Assembly: GCA_039944855.1 (NCBI GenBank)
Contig: JBDUXZ010000029.1
Span: 124,001-188,000, forward strand
DNA from: Rhodothermales bacterium
GTDB lineage: Bacteria > Bacteroidota > Rhodothermia > Rhodothermales > JANQRZ01
Reading direction: 5' to 3'
Length of the DNA stretch: 64,000 nucleotides
Part shown: positions 28,001 through 38,400 of the stretch, one piece after another
Layout: each line of letters begins with the position of its first letter
How positions within the stretch are numbered: position 1 is the stretch's first letter
Translations under genes and position numbers: made by a program
The notes under the pieces: model-generated
What the model saw: only the letters and a program-made list of their open reading frames with translations
What the model was told of the DNA's origin: nothing
The model's database searches: none

Positions 28001-28249
28001 ACGCTCGAAGCCGACGCCGCGCTCGTCCGCGTCCGCATCTTCGACGCCGCGGGCCGGCTCGTCCGCACGCTCGAAGACGCCGCGCTCGGCGGCGCGACGC
28101 AGACCGGCACGCTCACGTGGCAGGGCCGCAGCGACGACGGGCAGCCCCTCCGCATCGGCATCTACATCGTGTTCCTCGAAGCGCTCGACCTGAACGGCGG
28201 GAGAACGGAGGCGTACAAGGAAGTGGTCGTGCTGGCCCGTAACCTCTGA
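22052..28249 (+). CDS. Giant secreted protein with five lamin-tail domains and Ig-like repeats
   Basis: A 2,065-residue exported protein with a signal peptide (to AALAQ). Residues about 25-225 look like a concanavalin-type beta sandwich (DDFADGDF through FFWDDFLADP). Then bacterial Ig-like modules (VQFDEALAPTTIQPANF type) alternate with five lamin-tail domains starting near residues 424, 783, 1142, 1503 and 1756, each opening VVNEI or VVNEL and containing EYVELFNR-like cores. The last 100 residues are a FlgD-type Ig domain (VRVRIFDAAGRLVRTL). LTDs in bacteria are tied to surface or secreted nuclease-type proteins, but no nuclease motif is visible here. It is not a classical type A sorting domain at the end. 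Likely cell-surface scaffold or adhesin. Confidence 0.85.
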   Translation: MSGLRRALPLLLALLWTSAALAQVQDDFADGDFTADPAWTGDTDRFTVVPFGADFALRSDGLAASDTIALATASSVASGRWTFTFRWEANLTNANGTRVYLIADTPELTGEVQGYYVQLGTNNSDEVRLYRQDGPATSRTELGASAGPVVVGDEGTVAVEVLRDDSGTWQVNVDGAPVITGVQDDTYATSAALGVWLKHSSANGAAFFWDDFLADPDAGDLSPPVPLSVAVQDGGGTLLVQFDEALAPTTIQPANFSLDNGVGAPSTAAIAGQGDAVRLTFATPIPSGDYTLSISEVSDTEGNVVPPGTTIGFTFEADTMPPDLVSAEALDATTIAVTFSEPVDGLDPSLYDVAPGIGAPSEVVAIPENPQTEYFLLLDQPLQSGTLYTVTATNVADTEGNVQPETSASFFFGDFDTPDVRDIVVNEILYDPPEVNTNEFVELLNRTDDQTFDLSQLTFSDNTSNPVPLTGEPTALGPGEYVVLVRNADAFQQRFPGVPFLAVAGFPALNNDGDTPTIRLGDTVIDAVPYAANWGGNDASLERRDPDGPSTSATNFATTTDPRGGTPGEQNTAFEVDTAPPAPLDADVSGDGQTVTVFFDEPLDPATVVPGNFVLDGGAPAVTNAGYDADATAAVLTLAAPLAPGSYTLTITGIADERGNATDGATVGVSYDPDVTPPALASVSALDATTVAVVFSEPVDAASAGDPANYSIDNGIGQPASVAVAPGGNPARVVLTLGAPLDGPQTYTLTVTNVADLSGNVLGSDSADFFFGEGDVPEPRDLVVNEIMYDPPAVSSNEYVELFNRSDKTFDLSDFTLSDLTATVPVAADPIFLLPGEYTALVRDAAAFQQQFPGVPFLAVPNFPALNNSGGDAVVIRHAPSGVRVDSVRYQTSWGGTDASLERRSPDGPSNVASNWATSLDPRSGTPAAPNSVPPDTDPPQPTDADIASNGLTLTISFDEPLAEATVTPGAFTITDGPAVLTAEYLDDDDPAVALTLASAPAPGTYTVTISGVTDQLGNVAQGLQIGFTFSPDLTPPALVQVAALDATTVEALFSEAVDPASAGTAGNYAVSGGIGAPASVAVAPAGDARRVVLTLATPLAAQQQYTLTASNIADTEGNVLGEGSADFFFGEGDVPEPRDLVVNEIMYDPPAVSSNEYVELFNRSDKTFDLSDFTLADLSDTVAITDAPRFVLPGEYAVLVNNPEAFAAAFPGVPFVEVANFPTLNNSGDAVVIAYAAGDTRIVTDSVRYQTAWGGIDASLERRSPEGPSNVASNWATSLDPRSGTPGEANSVPPDTDPPTLVDVDVEADGTTLAVTFDEPLAAATVTPGAFSLSGSAPAVVGADLVGEDEIVVVLTLAAPLDGGDYTLTATGIADQLGNATAGATIDFTFARDETPPALLRVSALGATTLDVLFSEPVSEATATNPANYAIDGGIGQPTDVAYAPGGNLARVTLTLAVPLAEGSSYSLTATGIADLVGNVLGSGSAPFFFGEGAVPGVRDVVVNEIQFQSPQGNDGEYVEVFNRSGANFDLSEFTLSDEGSTPAPLADAPFFLLPGQYAILVADAAVFAEAFPAAGPVLELGGFPNLNSTGDAVVIRYAPSGLTVDSVRYSPNWGESDDAALERIDPDGPSSVFVNWASSVDPRGGTPGELNSVFAPDAGAPAVLFAEQLDAATVRLYFSEPLDPTSVQPGDFALDGGTTPDAVAVSDSEPTVDLTFGAVDGRTVTVGGVADFVGNTLDAAEIPLARLSPVGGLVVNELMIDPLRDPRDGRLDGTEYVEFFNATDLTLALTRVQITDAQDENNAVRTVSVGGRLTGAVPFAALPPGGYAVAFADTSAFGDRFEDPPTQGALADSSLLARLFPGTDFSDALLLPVDRTTLSLANTEDTVRLLRGDGVLVDSVAYSDDWHRPELDDATGISLERLDPEGPSSSAGNWTSSLDPAGGTPGRQNSVFLLPGEAPPAPGLTISPSPFDASVGTQISYTLEADAALVRVRIFDAAGRLVRTLEDAALGGATQTGTLTWQGRSDDGQPLRIGIYIVFLEALDLNGGRTEAYKEVVVLARNL
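23321..26557 (+). repeat. Three consecutive LTD + Ig periods of 1077, 1077 and 1083 bases
   Basis: Measured from the GTCGTCAACGAG-type start of successive lamin-tail domains at 23321, 24398, 25475 and 26558. The second and third domains share about 130 nearly identical bases (around 24361-24500 and 25438-25577). Confidence 0.85.
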
Positions 28250-28415
28250 CATTCGCCGGCTGACTGCATCGTCGATCGCGTGATTGCGATGCCCTCCAGG
28301 GACCAATCGCACAATCCCCCGATCACCCAATTTTAGAGGAACTGCCCCCGCGTGCTCCTGTTGTATGCCGTGCACTGAACTAGAGCGCTGGCGGTCCAGC
28401 CTTCCCGTACGACCT

Positions 28416-28805
28416 ATGAACACGAACGTCTCCCCCGCCCCCCCGTCCGAGTCCACGCCGAGCCCGGTCCGCCGTCCGTCCCCGGTTAAGTTGACCGACC
28501 GCGCCGTGACTGAAGTCGGCCGGATCATCGCCAACAAGCAGATCCCCGAGGGCTACGGCCTCCGCGTCGGCGTGAAAGGCGGCGGGTGTTCGGGCATGAG
28601 CTACGTGCTCGGCTTCGACAAGCAGCGCGAACATGACCTCGAGTTCGACCTCGACGGCATCGTGGTCTACATGGACAAGCGCCACGGGCTCTACCTCATG
28701 GGCACGGTCGTCGACTACCACGATGGCCTCGACGCGCGGGGCTTCGTCTTTGAGAACCCCAACGCCACGCAGACGTGTGGCTGCGGGTCCAGCTTCAGCG
28801 CCTGA
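28416..28805 (+). CDS. A-type iron-sulfur carrier (IscA/ErpA/SufA family)
   Basis: A 129-residue protein with the three conserved Cys of A-type carriers: one in KGGGCSGMSY and two in QTCGCGSSFSA at the C terminus. It delivers Fe-S clusters to apoproteins in the cytoplasm. It carries a Pro/Ser-rich N-terminal extension of about 25 residues before LTDRAVTEVGRII, longer than E. coli IscA. The ATG at 28416 is preferred; the frame upstream is not conserved-looking. No other isc or suf genes are near, so it may act as an ErpA-like general carrier. Confidence 0.9.
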   Translation: MNTNVSPAPPSESTPSPVRRPSPVKLTDRAVTEVGRIIANKQIPEGYGLRVGVKGGGCSGMSYVLGFDKQREHDLEFDLDGIVVYMDKRHGLYLMGTVVDYHDGLDARGFVFENPNATQTCGCGSSFSA

Positions 28806-29076
28806 TCGCCCAGCGCGATCTCGTTCAGGCAATGTGTGTACGTTTCACCCGGCGTGAGCACCATTCGCGCCACGTGGACGACGGTTCGCTTTGGTTGCGA
28901 ACTCCGTGCATATCAAGCCCGATCCGCAGTACGTTATAGAACGGAGCCCCCGACCGGGGCCGCACCGACTCGGCCCGCTCTTTGCGAGCCATCGTAACCC
29001 CGGCCGACTCACGATATATGCAGCCGGTAGGCGTCGCTCGATCCACCGACACGGCCCTGCCCCGACCACCCCATAC

Positions 29077-31638
<2,562 letters not shown>

Positions 31639-31666
31639 CCGGCCTCGCCTCCGGTTCCTCCGAAAT

Positions 31667-31702
31667 GCCGCGCCTCGTTGCCTCTCAGCAGCGGGGCGCG
31701 GC
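31667..31702. terminator. GC-rich hairpin between convergent clpC and GT39 genes
   Basis: GCCGCGCC (31667-31674) pairs with GGCGCGGC (31695-31702) around a 20-base loop. There is no strong T-tract, so termination is uncertain. Confidence 0.45.
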
Positions 31703-31738
31703 TACGTTCTGGCCGCTCCCGATGTACGCCGAGCAGGA

Positions 31739-33184
31739 TCAGTCGCGCCGGAGGTAGAGGTACTCGGGCCGGGAGGGGTAGCCCGTTGTGGGCAGGAAGA
31801 CGCGCGGGCGGTCGAACACGGGGCCAGCGAGGCGGTAGTGCGCGTCGAAGTCGTCGGGCGTCCCCCACCACGGTTCGTCGAGCACGATCGCGCCGTAGCG
31901 GCGGTCGCGGATTGCCCGTTGGATCAGGGCCTCGATCCGGTCGCGGTCGCCGGGCGCGCCGCGCCACACGTCGAAGAGCGCCATCTCCTGTGCGTGCGGC
32001 GGTTTCCCGACGCGCTCGGCGAGGTAGGGATGCGAGAGGACGAGGACCTCGCCCGGCACGTCCCGCAAAATCTCTACGAGCCGGTCCCCCGCTGCCCGGT
32101 CCTCGGCCGTAGGGACGAGCCGCATCGGGTTGTAGAGGAGCGCTCCGAACTGCACGAGCACGGCGACCATCAACACGGCCGTCGCCCGGTGTCCCTGCTG
32201 CTCTGCCCACCGTTGCATCGCGTCAACACCGAGGGCGAAGCCGAGGGCCAGCCCGGCGTACGCAGGCATCAGCGCGTTGAGGTACGAGCCCGTGTGAATC
32301 CGCGAGACGAAGCTCGCGCCGATGAGTCCGACGAGGACGAGCGCGTAGAAGAGCGCCTGCTCGCGCCGCGCGCCGACGAGGAAGACGCCCGTCGCGAGCA
32401 CCGCCCAGCCGAGGGGCCGCAGCAGTCCGCTGCTCCAGAACGAGAGGACGGCCGACGGAATAAGAGCGTGGTGACCCGGCAGCGTGAACACGTAATACGT
32501 GAACCACCCGCCCGATACGACGTGCAGCGCGAGCGCTCCTCCGCCCGCTACCAGCGCGAATGCGAGCGGGGCCGCGAGACGCGCGGCCCCACGCTGCGCG
32601 AACACCGTCCAGGCCACCACCGGCAACGCGACGATCAGCCCCGGCTGCTTCGTCAGAAACGCGAGGCCGAGGAGCCCGCCAGCCGTCGCCAAGCCGACCA
32701 CGCCCCGGCTCCACCGTGCCACGTAGATGCCCCCGAGCAGGCAGAGCATGAACAGCGCATCCACCCGCGCCAGGTCCATCCACACCCCGGACGCCTCGAA
32801 GGTGGCAGCGTAGAGCCCGGCCGCCAGCAACCCCGCCCGCCACGAGGCGGCCTCGCGCCGAGCAAGGAGGAACAGGAGCGCGCAGCACCCCAGCGTGCTG
32901 AGCACCGAGACGAGGCGCAGCGGGAAGAACCCCTCGCCGAGCAGCGCGGACGCTCCGGCCGCCACCCAGAAATAGAGCGGGGTGTAGATGAACGGGACGA
33001 AGTCGAGCGACGGCGAGACGTAGAGCGGGGAGCCCGCCAGCACGCGGCCGACATGACCGAGCGCGCCCCCTTCCATCCACTCCAGCTCGTACGGATACGG
33101 CATCCGGAGAGCCGCGACCACGACGAACAGGAGGAGGAAAAAGGTCGGCGCTGCGATCAGCGCTGCACCACGGAGGGCTTTCAC
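31739..33184 (-). CDS. GT39/ArnT-like membrane glycosyltransferase
   Basis: A 481-residue inner-membrane protein with about eleven hydrophobic segments. An acidic first periplasmic loop (YELEWMEGGALGHVGRVL) is followed by GSPLYVSPSLDFVPFIYTPLYFW, as in the PMT/ArnT group that moves sugars from polyprenyl-phosphate to lipids or proteins outside the membrane. RVDALFMLCLLGGIYVA and AFLTKQPGLIVALP are further family-like spans. The last 120 residues form a soluble periplasmic domain. It is the last gene of a leftward set with a NUDIX gene, a small gene, rhomboid and an acidic protein. A TAGATTCG box 34 bases upstream suggests its own promoter. Donor and acceptor are unknown. Confidence 0.8.
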   Translation of the reverse strand: MKALRGAALIAAPTFFLLLFVVVAALRMPYPYELEWMEGGALGHVGRVLAGSPLYVSPSLDFVPFIYTPLYFWVAAGASALLGEGFFPLRLVSVLSTLGCCALLFLLARREAASWRAGLLAAGLYAATFEASGVWMDLARVDALFMLCLLGGIYVARWSRGVVGLATAGGLLGLAFLTKQPGLIVALPVVAWTVFAQRGAARLAAPLAFALVAGGGALALHVVSGGWFTYYVFTLPGHHALIPSAVLSFWSSGLLRPLGWAVLATGVFLVGARREQALFYALVLVGLIGASFVSRIHTGSYLNALMPAYAGLALGFALGVDAMQRWAEQQGHRATAVLMVAVLVQFGALLYNPMRLVPTAEDRAAGDRLVEILRDVPGEVLVLSHPYLAERVGKPPHAQEMALFDVWRGAPGDRDRIEALIQRAIRDRRYGAIVLDEPWWGTPDDFDAHYRLAGPVFDRPRVFLPTTGYPSRPEYLYLRRD

Positions 33185-33218
33185 GGAGGGATGCGCAAGT
33201 CGATCAAACGGACGGGGC

Positions 33219-33226
33219 CGAATCTA
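33219..33226 (-). promoter_or_regulatory. Candidate -7 element (TAGATTCG) of the GT39 gene
   Basis: Fits the TAnnTT pattern on the minus strand, 34 bases before the ATG at 33184. Confidence 0.35.
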
Positions 33227-33279
33227 ACCACCGCGCCCTAAACGCATCGCCCAAAGCCCAGCCGACTCACCGGGCCGTC

Positions 33280-33441
33280 TCAGTTGTCATCCTCTCCGTC
33301 TTCGTCCTCGTCGTCGCTGTACGTCGCCGAATAGCTCGGCGCGTCGCTGGCCGGAAAGCTCTCGAAAGAAGCCTCGTCCACTTTGTTCTCTTCGTCGATG
33401 GTCTCTTCGGGATCGTCTTGGCGGGGCGGATTGTCAGGCAT
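33280..33441 (-). CDS. Very small acidic protein, FESFPASDAPSYS family
   Basis: A 53-residue protein reading MPDNPPRQDDPEETIDEE, then KVDEASFESFPASDAPSYS and a tail made almost only of Asp and Glu. The core EASFESFPASDAPSY matches a family of tiny unannotated proteins with ESFPASDPPS-like cores that I recall from many bacteria. No function is known to me. It has a proper ATG and TGA, sits 36 bases after the rhomboid stop and 95 before the GT39 start, and runs with them. The strong acidity and short length argue for an intrinsically disordered cytoplasmic protein. Confidence 0.75.
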   Translation of the reverse strand: MPDNPPRQDDPEETIDEENKVDEASFESFPASDAPSYSATYSDDEDEDGEDDN

Positions 33442-33477
33442 CGCAGTAAGGGGTTGGATTGATAAAGGGGAAGCTAA

Positions 33478-34245
33478 TCACCAGAGCGGCCGAGTTCGAG
33501 CGTCGGCACCGATGGCGTGGGTGAGGCGGTTGGGGAGCTCGCGGACGGTCCGCCGCAGCACGAACGCCATGAGCACGCCCGCGAAAAATCCGCCGATGTG
33601 CGCGCCGTACGCGACGCCGCCCGTCTGCTCCGCCGCCGCGATCGCGCCGGCTCCGTTGACGAACTGGAACACGATCCACAGCCCGATCGCCACGATCGCA
33701 GGGACCGAAACGACGGTGAACAGGAACACGGCGTGGACTCGGTTGCGCGGGAACAGCACGAGGTACGCGCCGAGCACGCCCGAGATCGCCCCGCTCGCAC
33801 CGAGGCTCGGAATGACCGAGCCCGGGTCTAGCGCGATCTGCGCCGCGCTCGCGACGAGCCCGCTCACGAGGTAGAACGCCAAGAAGATGCCGTGCCCGAA
33901 GCGGTGCTCGACGTTGTCCCCGAAGATCCAGAGGTAGAGCAGGTTGCCGAAGAGGTGCGCGAAGCCGCCGTGCATGAACATGCTCGACAGCAGCGTGAGG
34001 TGCACCGGCACGGGGCCGGGCCGCTGCGGGATCTGGCTGAGATCGGACGGACTGAGATCGACCGGCGCGCTGTTGACGAGGTCCTGCCCCGTCGTGATCT
34101 CGAAGGGGACCGTGCTGTAGGCGTAGATCAGCTCCGGATCCAGAAGTTGGAGCACGAACACGCCGACGTTCGCCAGCAGCAGCGCCCCCGTGACGAAGGC
34201 GGGGCCGGAGAGCGAGCGGTCGTCGTCGCCTATGGGGAACAGCAT
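33478..34245 (-). CDS. Rhomboid-family intramembrane serine protease
   Basis: A 255-residue inner-membrane protein with six or seven spans. It has the rhomboid sites in order: SMFMHGGFAHLFGNLLYLW in the second span, the catalytic Ser in SLGASGAISGVLGA, and the catalytic His in GVAYGAHIGGFFAG. It cleaves other membrane proteins within the bilayer. An extended loop (about residues 45-75, rich in Ser and Pro) separates the first two spans, a little longer than in GlpG. It runs with the NUDIX, acidic small-protein and GT39 genes. Substrates are unknown. Confidence 0.92.
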   Translation of the reverse strand: MLFPIGDDDRSLSGPAFVTGALLLANVGVFVLQLLDPELIYAYSTVPFEITTGQDLVNSAPVDLSPSDLSQIPQRPGPVPVHLTLLSSMFMHGGFAHLFGNLLYLWIFGDNVEHRFGHGIFLAFYLVSGLVASAAQIALDPGSVIPSLGASGAISGVLGAYLVLFPRNRVHAVFLFTVVSVPAIVAIGLWIVFQFVNGAGAIAAAEQTGGVAYGAHIGGFFAGVLMAFVLRRTVRELPNRLTHAIGADARTRPLW

Positions 34246-34307
34246 GGCGGAGGGGCTGCGAGGGGGAAAGATCGGTGGCAGCGGCAGCCGCCGCCCGCAC
34301 TATTGGG

Positions 34308-34574
34308 TTAGACCCGCGGCTCGCCCGCGTCCTCGTCGTCCCCAGCCTCGGGCTGCACGATCACGTTGTCCTCATCGATCTGGCGTTCGAGCGTGACCTG
34401 CATCCGCATGAAGTGCTCGGAGTTGCTGCCGGGACCCGCTCCCCCACCCGAGATCGGGATCTTCTGGATGACCTGCCAGCCGTTGCCGACCTGCGCCTGG
34501 ATCTGTTTGATCTGGGCGGGCTCGTCCTGCTCGGTGTTCACCGAAACGATCACGGTAGTCTGTTCTTTTTGCAT
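34308..34574 (-). CDS. Small hypothetical protein (88 aa), DUF4177-like core
   Basis: An 88-residue protein beginning MQKEQTTVIVSVNTEQ, with a GNGWQVIQKIPISGGG segment that recalls the GAEGWELV core of DUF4177-type proteins. The tail is acidic (PEAGDDEDAGEP). No signal or membrane segment. It sits between NUDIX and rhomboid genes and is transcribed with them (gaps 125 and 62 bases). Real because of the sensible start, the non-repetitive composition and its fit in the operon; function unknown. Confidence 0.6.
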   Translation of the reverse strand: MQKEQTTVIVSVNTEQDEPAQIKQIQAQVGNGWQVIQKIPISGGGAGPGSNSEHFMRMQVTLERQIDEDNVIVQPEAGDDEDAGEPRV

Positions 34575-34699
34575 AGGTCTGAAGGGATGAGGGGCGAGAA
34601 GAAGTGGTCTGCGGTGGGGAGAGGATTCTGCGGTGGGGACAGATGCTGTCCATACGCCGCGTCCGGTCAGACGTTTCTGCGGATCGAACGCGAAACGAT

Positions 34700-35302
34700 C
34701 TACCCCCCGTCCACCGAGCGCGCGCCGTCGCCAATTAGCCCGCGCTGCATCGCCCAGAACACCGCCGCGATGTGGGTGCCGTGCACGATCTCGCCCCGCT
34801 CCACGAGCCCCGCCAGATCACCGGCGTCGACGAGCCGGACGCGGAGGTCCTCCGTCTCGTCGAGTTGGGGTGCGCCGACGCGCCGCGCGCCGCGCGCGAC
34901 GAAGAGGTGCCCGTAGTTCGTGTGGCGCGACGGCTCCACCGCGCATCGCCCGAGCGCCGTCCACTCGTTGGCCACGTAGCCCGTCTCTTCGAGCAACTCA
35001 CGCCGAGCCGCTTCGAGGGGCGGCTCCCCCGCGTGGACGACCCCGGCGGCGAACTCCAGCCCCACGCGGTCCACGGCGTAGCGGTACTGCTCCACGAGCA
35101 CGGCCTGCCCGTCCTCCGTCAGCGCGACGGCGAGCGCCCAGTCCGGATATTCCGCGACGTGGAACTCCTCCATTTCGACCCCGCTCGGGAGGCGGACGTG
35201 GTCGGCGCGGAGCGTGATCCACCACCGCTCCAACAGCTTTGCTGAGGAGAGCGTCGTCCAGCGTCGGCCCTCATTCGAGAGAGACGGAGTATCGTTCGGC
35301 AT
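34700..35302 (-). CDS. NUDIX hydrolase
   Basis: A 200-residue cytoplasmic NUDIX enzyme with the Nudix box GEPPLEAARRELLEETGYV preceded by a FAAGVVHA strand. This fits the ADP-ribose pyrophosphatase group, which hydrolyses nucleoside diphosphates linked to another group. The N-terminal DHVRLPSGVEMEEFHVAEYP segment is also typical of that group. It is the first gene of the leftward NUDIX-hypothetical-rhomboid-acidic-GT39 set. A TAACTTCG box lies 37 bases upstream. Confidence 0.88.
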   Translation of the reverse strand: MPNDTPSLSNEGRRWTTLSSAKLLERWWITLRADHVRLPSGVEMEEFHVAEYPDWALAVALTEDGQAVLVEQYRYAVDRVGLEFAAGVVHAGEPPLEAARRELLEETGYVANEWTALGRCAVEPSRHTNYGHLFVARGARRVGAPQLDETEDLRVRLVDAGDLAGLVERGEIVHGTHIAAVFWAMQRGLIGDGARSVDGG

Positions 35303-35338
35303 AGTCAGGGGCGGAGGGTGAGAGCGCGGGCGAAGGCC

Positions 35339-35346
35339 CGAAGTTA
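35339..35346 (-). promoter_or_regulatory. Candidate -7 element (TAACTTCG) of the NUDIX operon
   Basis: Minus-strand TAACTTCG, 36 bases before the NUDIX ATG. A near-identical TAACTTCA precedes the amidohydrolase at 57764. Confidence 0.4.
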
Positions 35347-35422
35347 CGCCGTCGCGCGCGAGGCTTTGGGTTCGGGCTGCCTGGTGGTATCATCCCCGCT
35401 CCTCCACCTGCTTCGAACGGTT

Positions 35423-38400
35423 ATGCTCATTCTCCGCTCCGCCCTCCTCCTCCTCGCCTGCGCCGCGACCGCCGCCGCGCAACCCTTCGTCATCGACGAC
35501 GCGGTGAGCGGCGGCGGGCTGAGCGCCGACGGCGGCGACGGCATCGCCCTCGCGGCCGACGGCAGCCGCTACGTCGTCGGCACGTTCGAGGGAACCGCGA
35601 CGTTCGGTGACGTGAGCGTCACGAGCGCGGGCGACAGCGACATCTTCCTCGTCAAGTACGACGACGACCTCGATGCCGTGTGGGCCCGCCGCGCCGGCAC
35701 CGGCGTGTTCAACGACTTCGGCGGTGCCGTGGCCGTAGCCCCCGACGGCAGTGTCTATGCGACGGGCTTCTTCACCGGCATCGCCACCTTCGATGGCGGC
35801 GACAACCCGGACGGCGAGCTGACCACGTTCAGCGACTTCGACGCCTTCCTCGCCAAGTACACCCCCGACGGCGACCTCGCTTGGGTCCGGCAGGCGGGAG
35901 GCATCGGCCAAGACACGGGCCGCGACGTGGCGGTTGATGCCGAGGGCAACGTCTACCTCGTCGGCGGCTTCGACGGGACGGCCACGTTCGGCGACGTGAT
36001 GCTCACGAGCGCCGGGTCGAGCGACGCCTTCCTCGCCAAGTACGACTCGGACGGCGAGGTCGTGTGGGCGCGGCGCAGCGGCTCCGACCAAGGCGACCTC
36101 GCCTACGGCGTCGCCGTCACCGACGACGGGCGGGCGCACGTCTCCGGCTCGTTCCGCGGCGTCGCTCTCTTCGGCGACCTCCCGATCCAGAGTGCCGGCG
36201 CGACCGACGTGTTCGTCGTGCAATACGACACCGACGGCGAACCTGTGTGGGTCGAGGGCGTCGGCGCGGACGGCTCCGAGTTCACGCGCGGCGGCGGCAT
36301 CGGGCTCGGCCCCGACGGCAGCGTCTACGTGCAGGGCTCGTTCTCGAACACGATCCTCATCGCCTCCGACGTGCTCGAAAGCCAGGGCTTCACCGACATC
36401 TTCGTCGCCAAACTCACGCCCGAGGGGAATGAGGTCTGGGGACGGCGCGGCGGTGGCGACGGGACCAACTTCTCCGCCGCCCTCGCCGTAGACGCGAGCG
36501 GCAACGCCCTCGCCACGGGCTACGTCGACGGCGCTGGCACCTTCGCCGGCGAACCGGTCACGACGCAGGGCCGCGACGGCTACCTCGCCGTGTTCGACAG
36601 CGAGGGCGGCCTCGTCACCGTCGAACTCCTCGGCGGGACCGGGCAGGACACCGGCACCGGCGTCGCTGTCAACGCCGACCGGTTCGCCGCAACCGGCTCG
36701 TTCCGAGGCACAGCCAGTTTCGGCGACCTCGACCTCACAAGTGCCGGCAGCAGCGACGTGTTCGTGATCGGCGGCCCCGGCCAAGTCGCGGCCTCCTCCA
36801 CCCTCTTCGTCGACGCCGACGCGACGGGGTCTGAGACAGGCCTCTCCTGGGCCGATGCCTTCACCGACCTGCAGGATGCCCTCGCCCTCGCCGCCGCCAT
36901 CGACTTTGACACACTCGCCATCTGGGTCGCCGAGGGCGTTTACTACCCCACGGACGATAGCGACCGGACGGTGAGCTTCGAGCTACAGACTGGCCTCGCC
37001 CTGTATGGCGGGTTCGACGGCACCGAGGCTGAACTCGATCAGCGGAACTGGGCGACGAGTGAAACAGTGCTCAGCGGTGACATTGGCGCATCCGGAGAGG
37101 GCTCGGACAACAGCTTCAGCGTCGTCCGAGCCGACAGTTTAGCGGGGGCTGCCATCCTCGACGGGTTCACCGTCGCCTCCGGGCACGCATCAGGCGTGGG
37201 GGAATTATCCTCGGGCGGTGGCCTTAGATGCACTGCCTCGGTCCTTTCTGTCCGTAACACGTTCTTCCGTGACCACACAGCCGCCAGCGGCGCCGGCGCC
37301 CACCTCGAGGGTTGCTCAGGCCTCATCTTTAACGTCACCTTCGAGGATAACCTATCTACGTTTCTAGGGACGGATGACTCGATAGGTGGTGGTGGGCTCG
37401 TGCTAAAGGACAGTTCTCCGCTGATCGTAAACTCCCGCTTCATCCGTAATCGCTGTGCTTCGGTCAACTTCGCCGCGGGCGGAGGCGTGCTAATCACAGG
37501 CAGTTCCCCGATCTTCGTCAACGCCGAGTTCTATGGAAACATCGCTGACGGCGCCGACTCGTGCGATGGTGGCGCTATGCTATCTCGTGATAGCTATATC
37601 GAGCTAATCAACGCCGCGTTCGTGGGGAATCAGTGCGAAGATGGGTTCCTGTCTAATCGTTATAGCGATCTCCTCATCGTCAATGTGGGGGCGACGCGAA
37701 ACCAGTCAGGGATCGTCAACAGCGACGGGTTCGAAGAGACTTTGATGGTCCGAGTTCGCAATTCGGTCTTGTGGGACAACGGGGGGGCCGAAATCAACGA
37801 GCCCTTCAAAGTAAACGTTGTCCTCTCACACTCAGTCGTTCAAGGGGGCTTCGATGGGCCATTCGTTCTCAACACCGATCCGCTCTTCGCTGCAACCCCA
37901 TCGTCCGGTCCCGACTCCGAGTGGGGCACTGAGGACGACAATTATGGCAACCTCCGCCTCCAAGAAGGCTCTCCGGCCGTCGGTTTCGGCCGGCAGCTAT
38001 TCCTCCCGCCCGACACCTTCGACCTCGACGGCGACGGCGACACCGAGGAGCGGTTGCCCATCGACCTCGACGGCGGACCGCGCGTGCTCGGTAATGAGAT
38101 AGACCTCGGCGCGTACGAGAGCCCCTTCACTGTAGCCCTCGAACCCGGCATTGGCGTGCCTGCGGAAAACGCGCTGGGCGCTGCCTACCCCAACCCGTTC
38201 CGCGATCTGACTACGCTCGCGCTCGACATCACAGCGGCGCAGGACGTGACGGTGGAGGTGTTCGACGTGCTCGGGCGCCGCGTGGCGACGGTGCACGATG
38301 GGCCGCTTCCGGTCGGCGCACACCGCGTCGTTGTCGAAGCGCGGGGGCTTCCGGCGGGGGCGTACGTCGTCCGCGCCGAGGGCGAGACGTTCAGCCAATC

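Noticed and set aside
27950-28249. T9SS sorting domain on the lamin-tail protein
   Set aside because: The end is a FlgD-type Ig domain without the type A pattern seen in the other three proteins; secretion route is left open.
28891-29076. Longer N terminus for ClpC
   Set aside because: Residues before MEGNFSNRVRDV are not conserved-looking, and ClpC proteins begin close to that point.
28806-29076. RNA gene or riboswitch in the gap before clpC
   Set aside because: No convincing tRNA-like or conserved structure could be seen; probably only a promoter region and leader.
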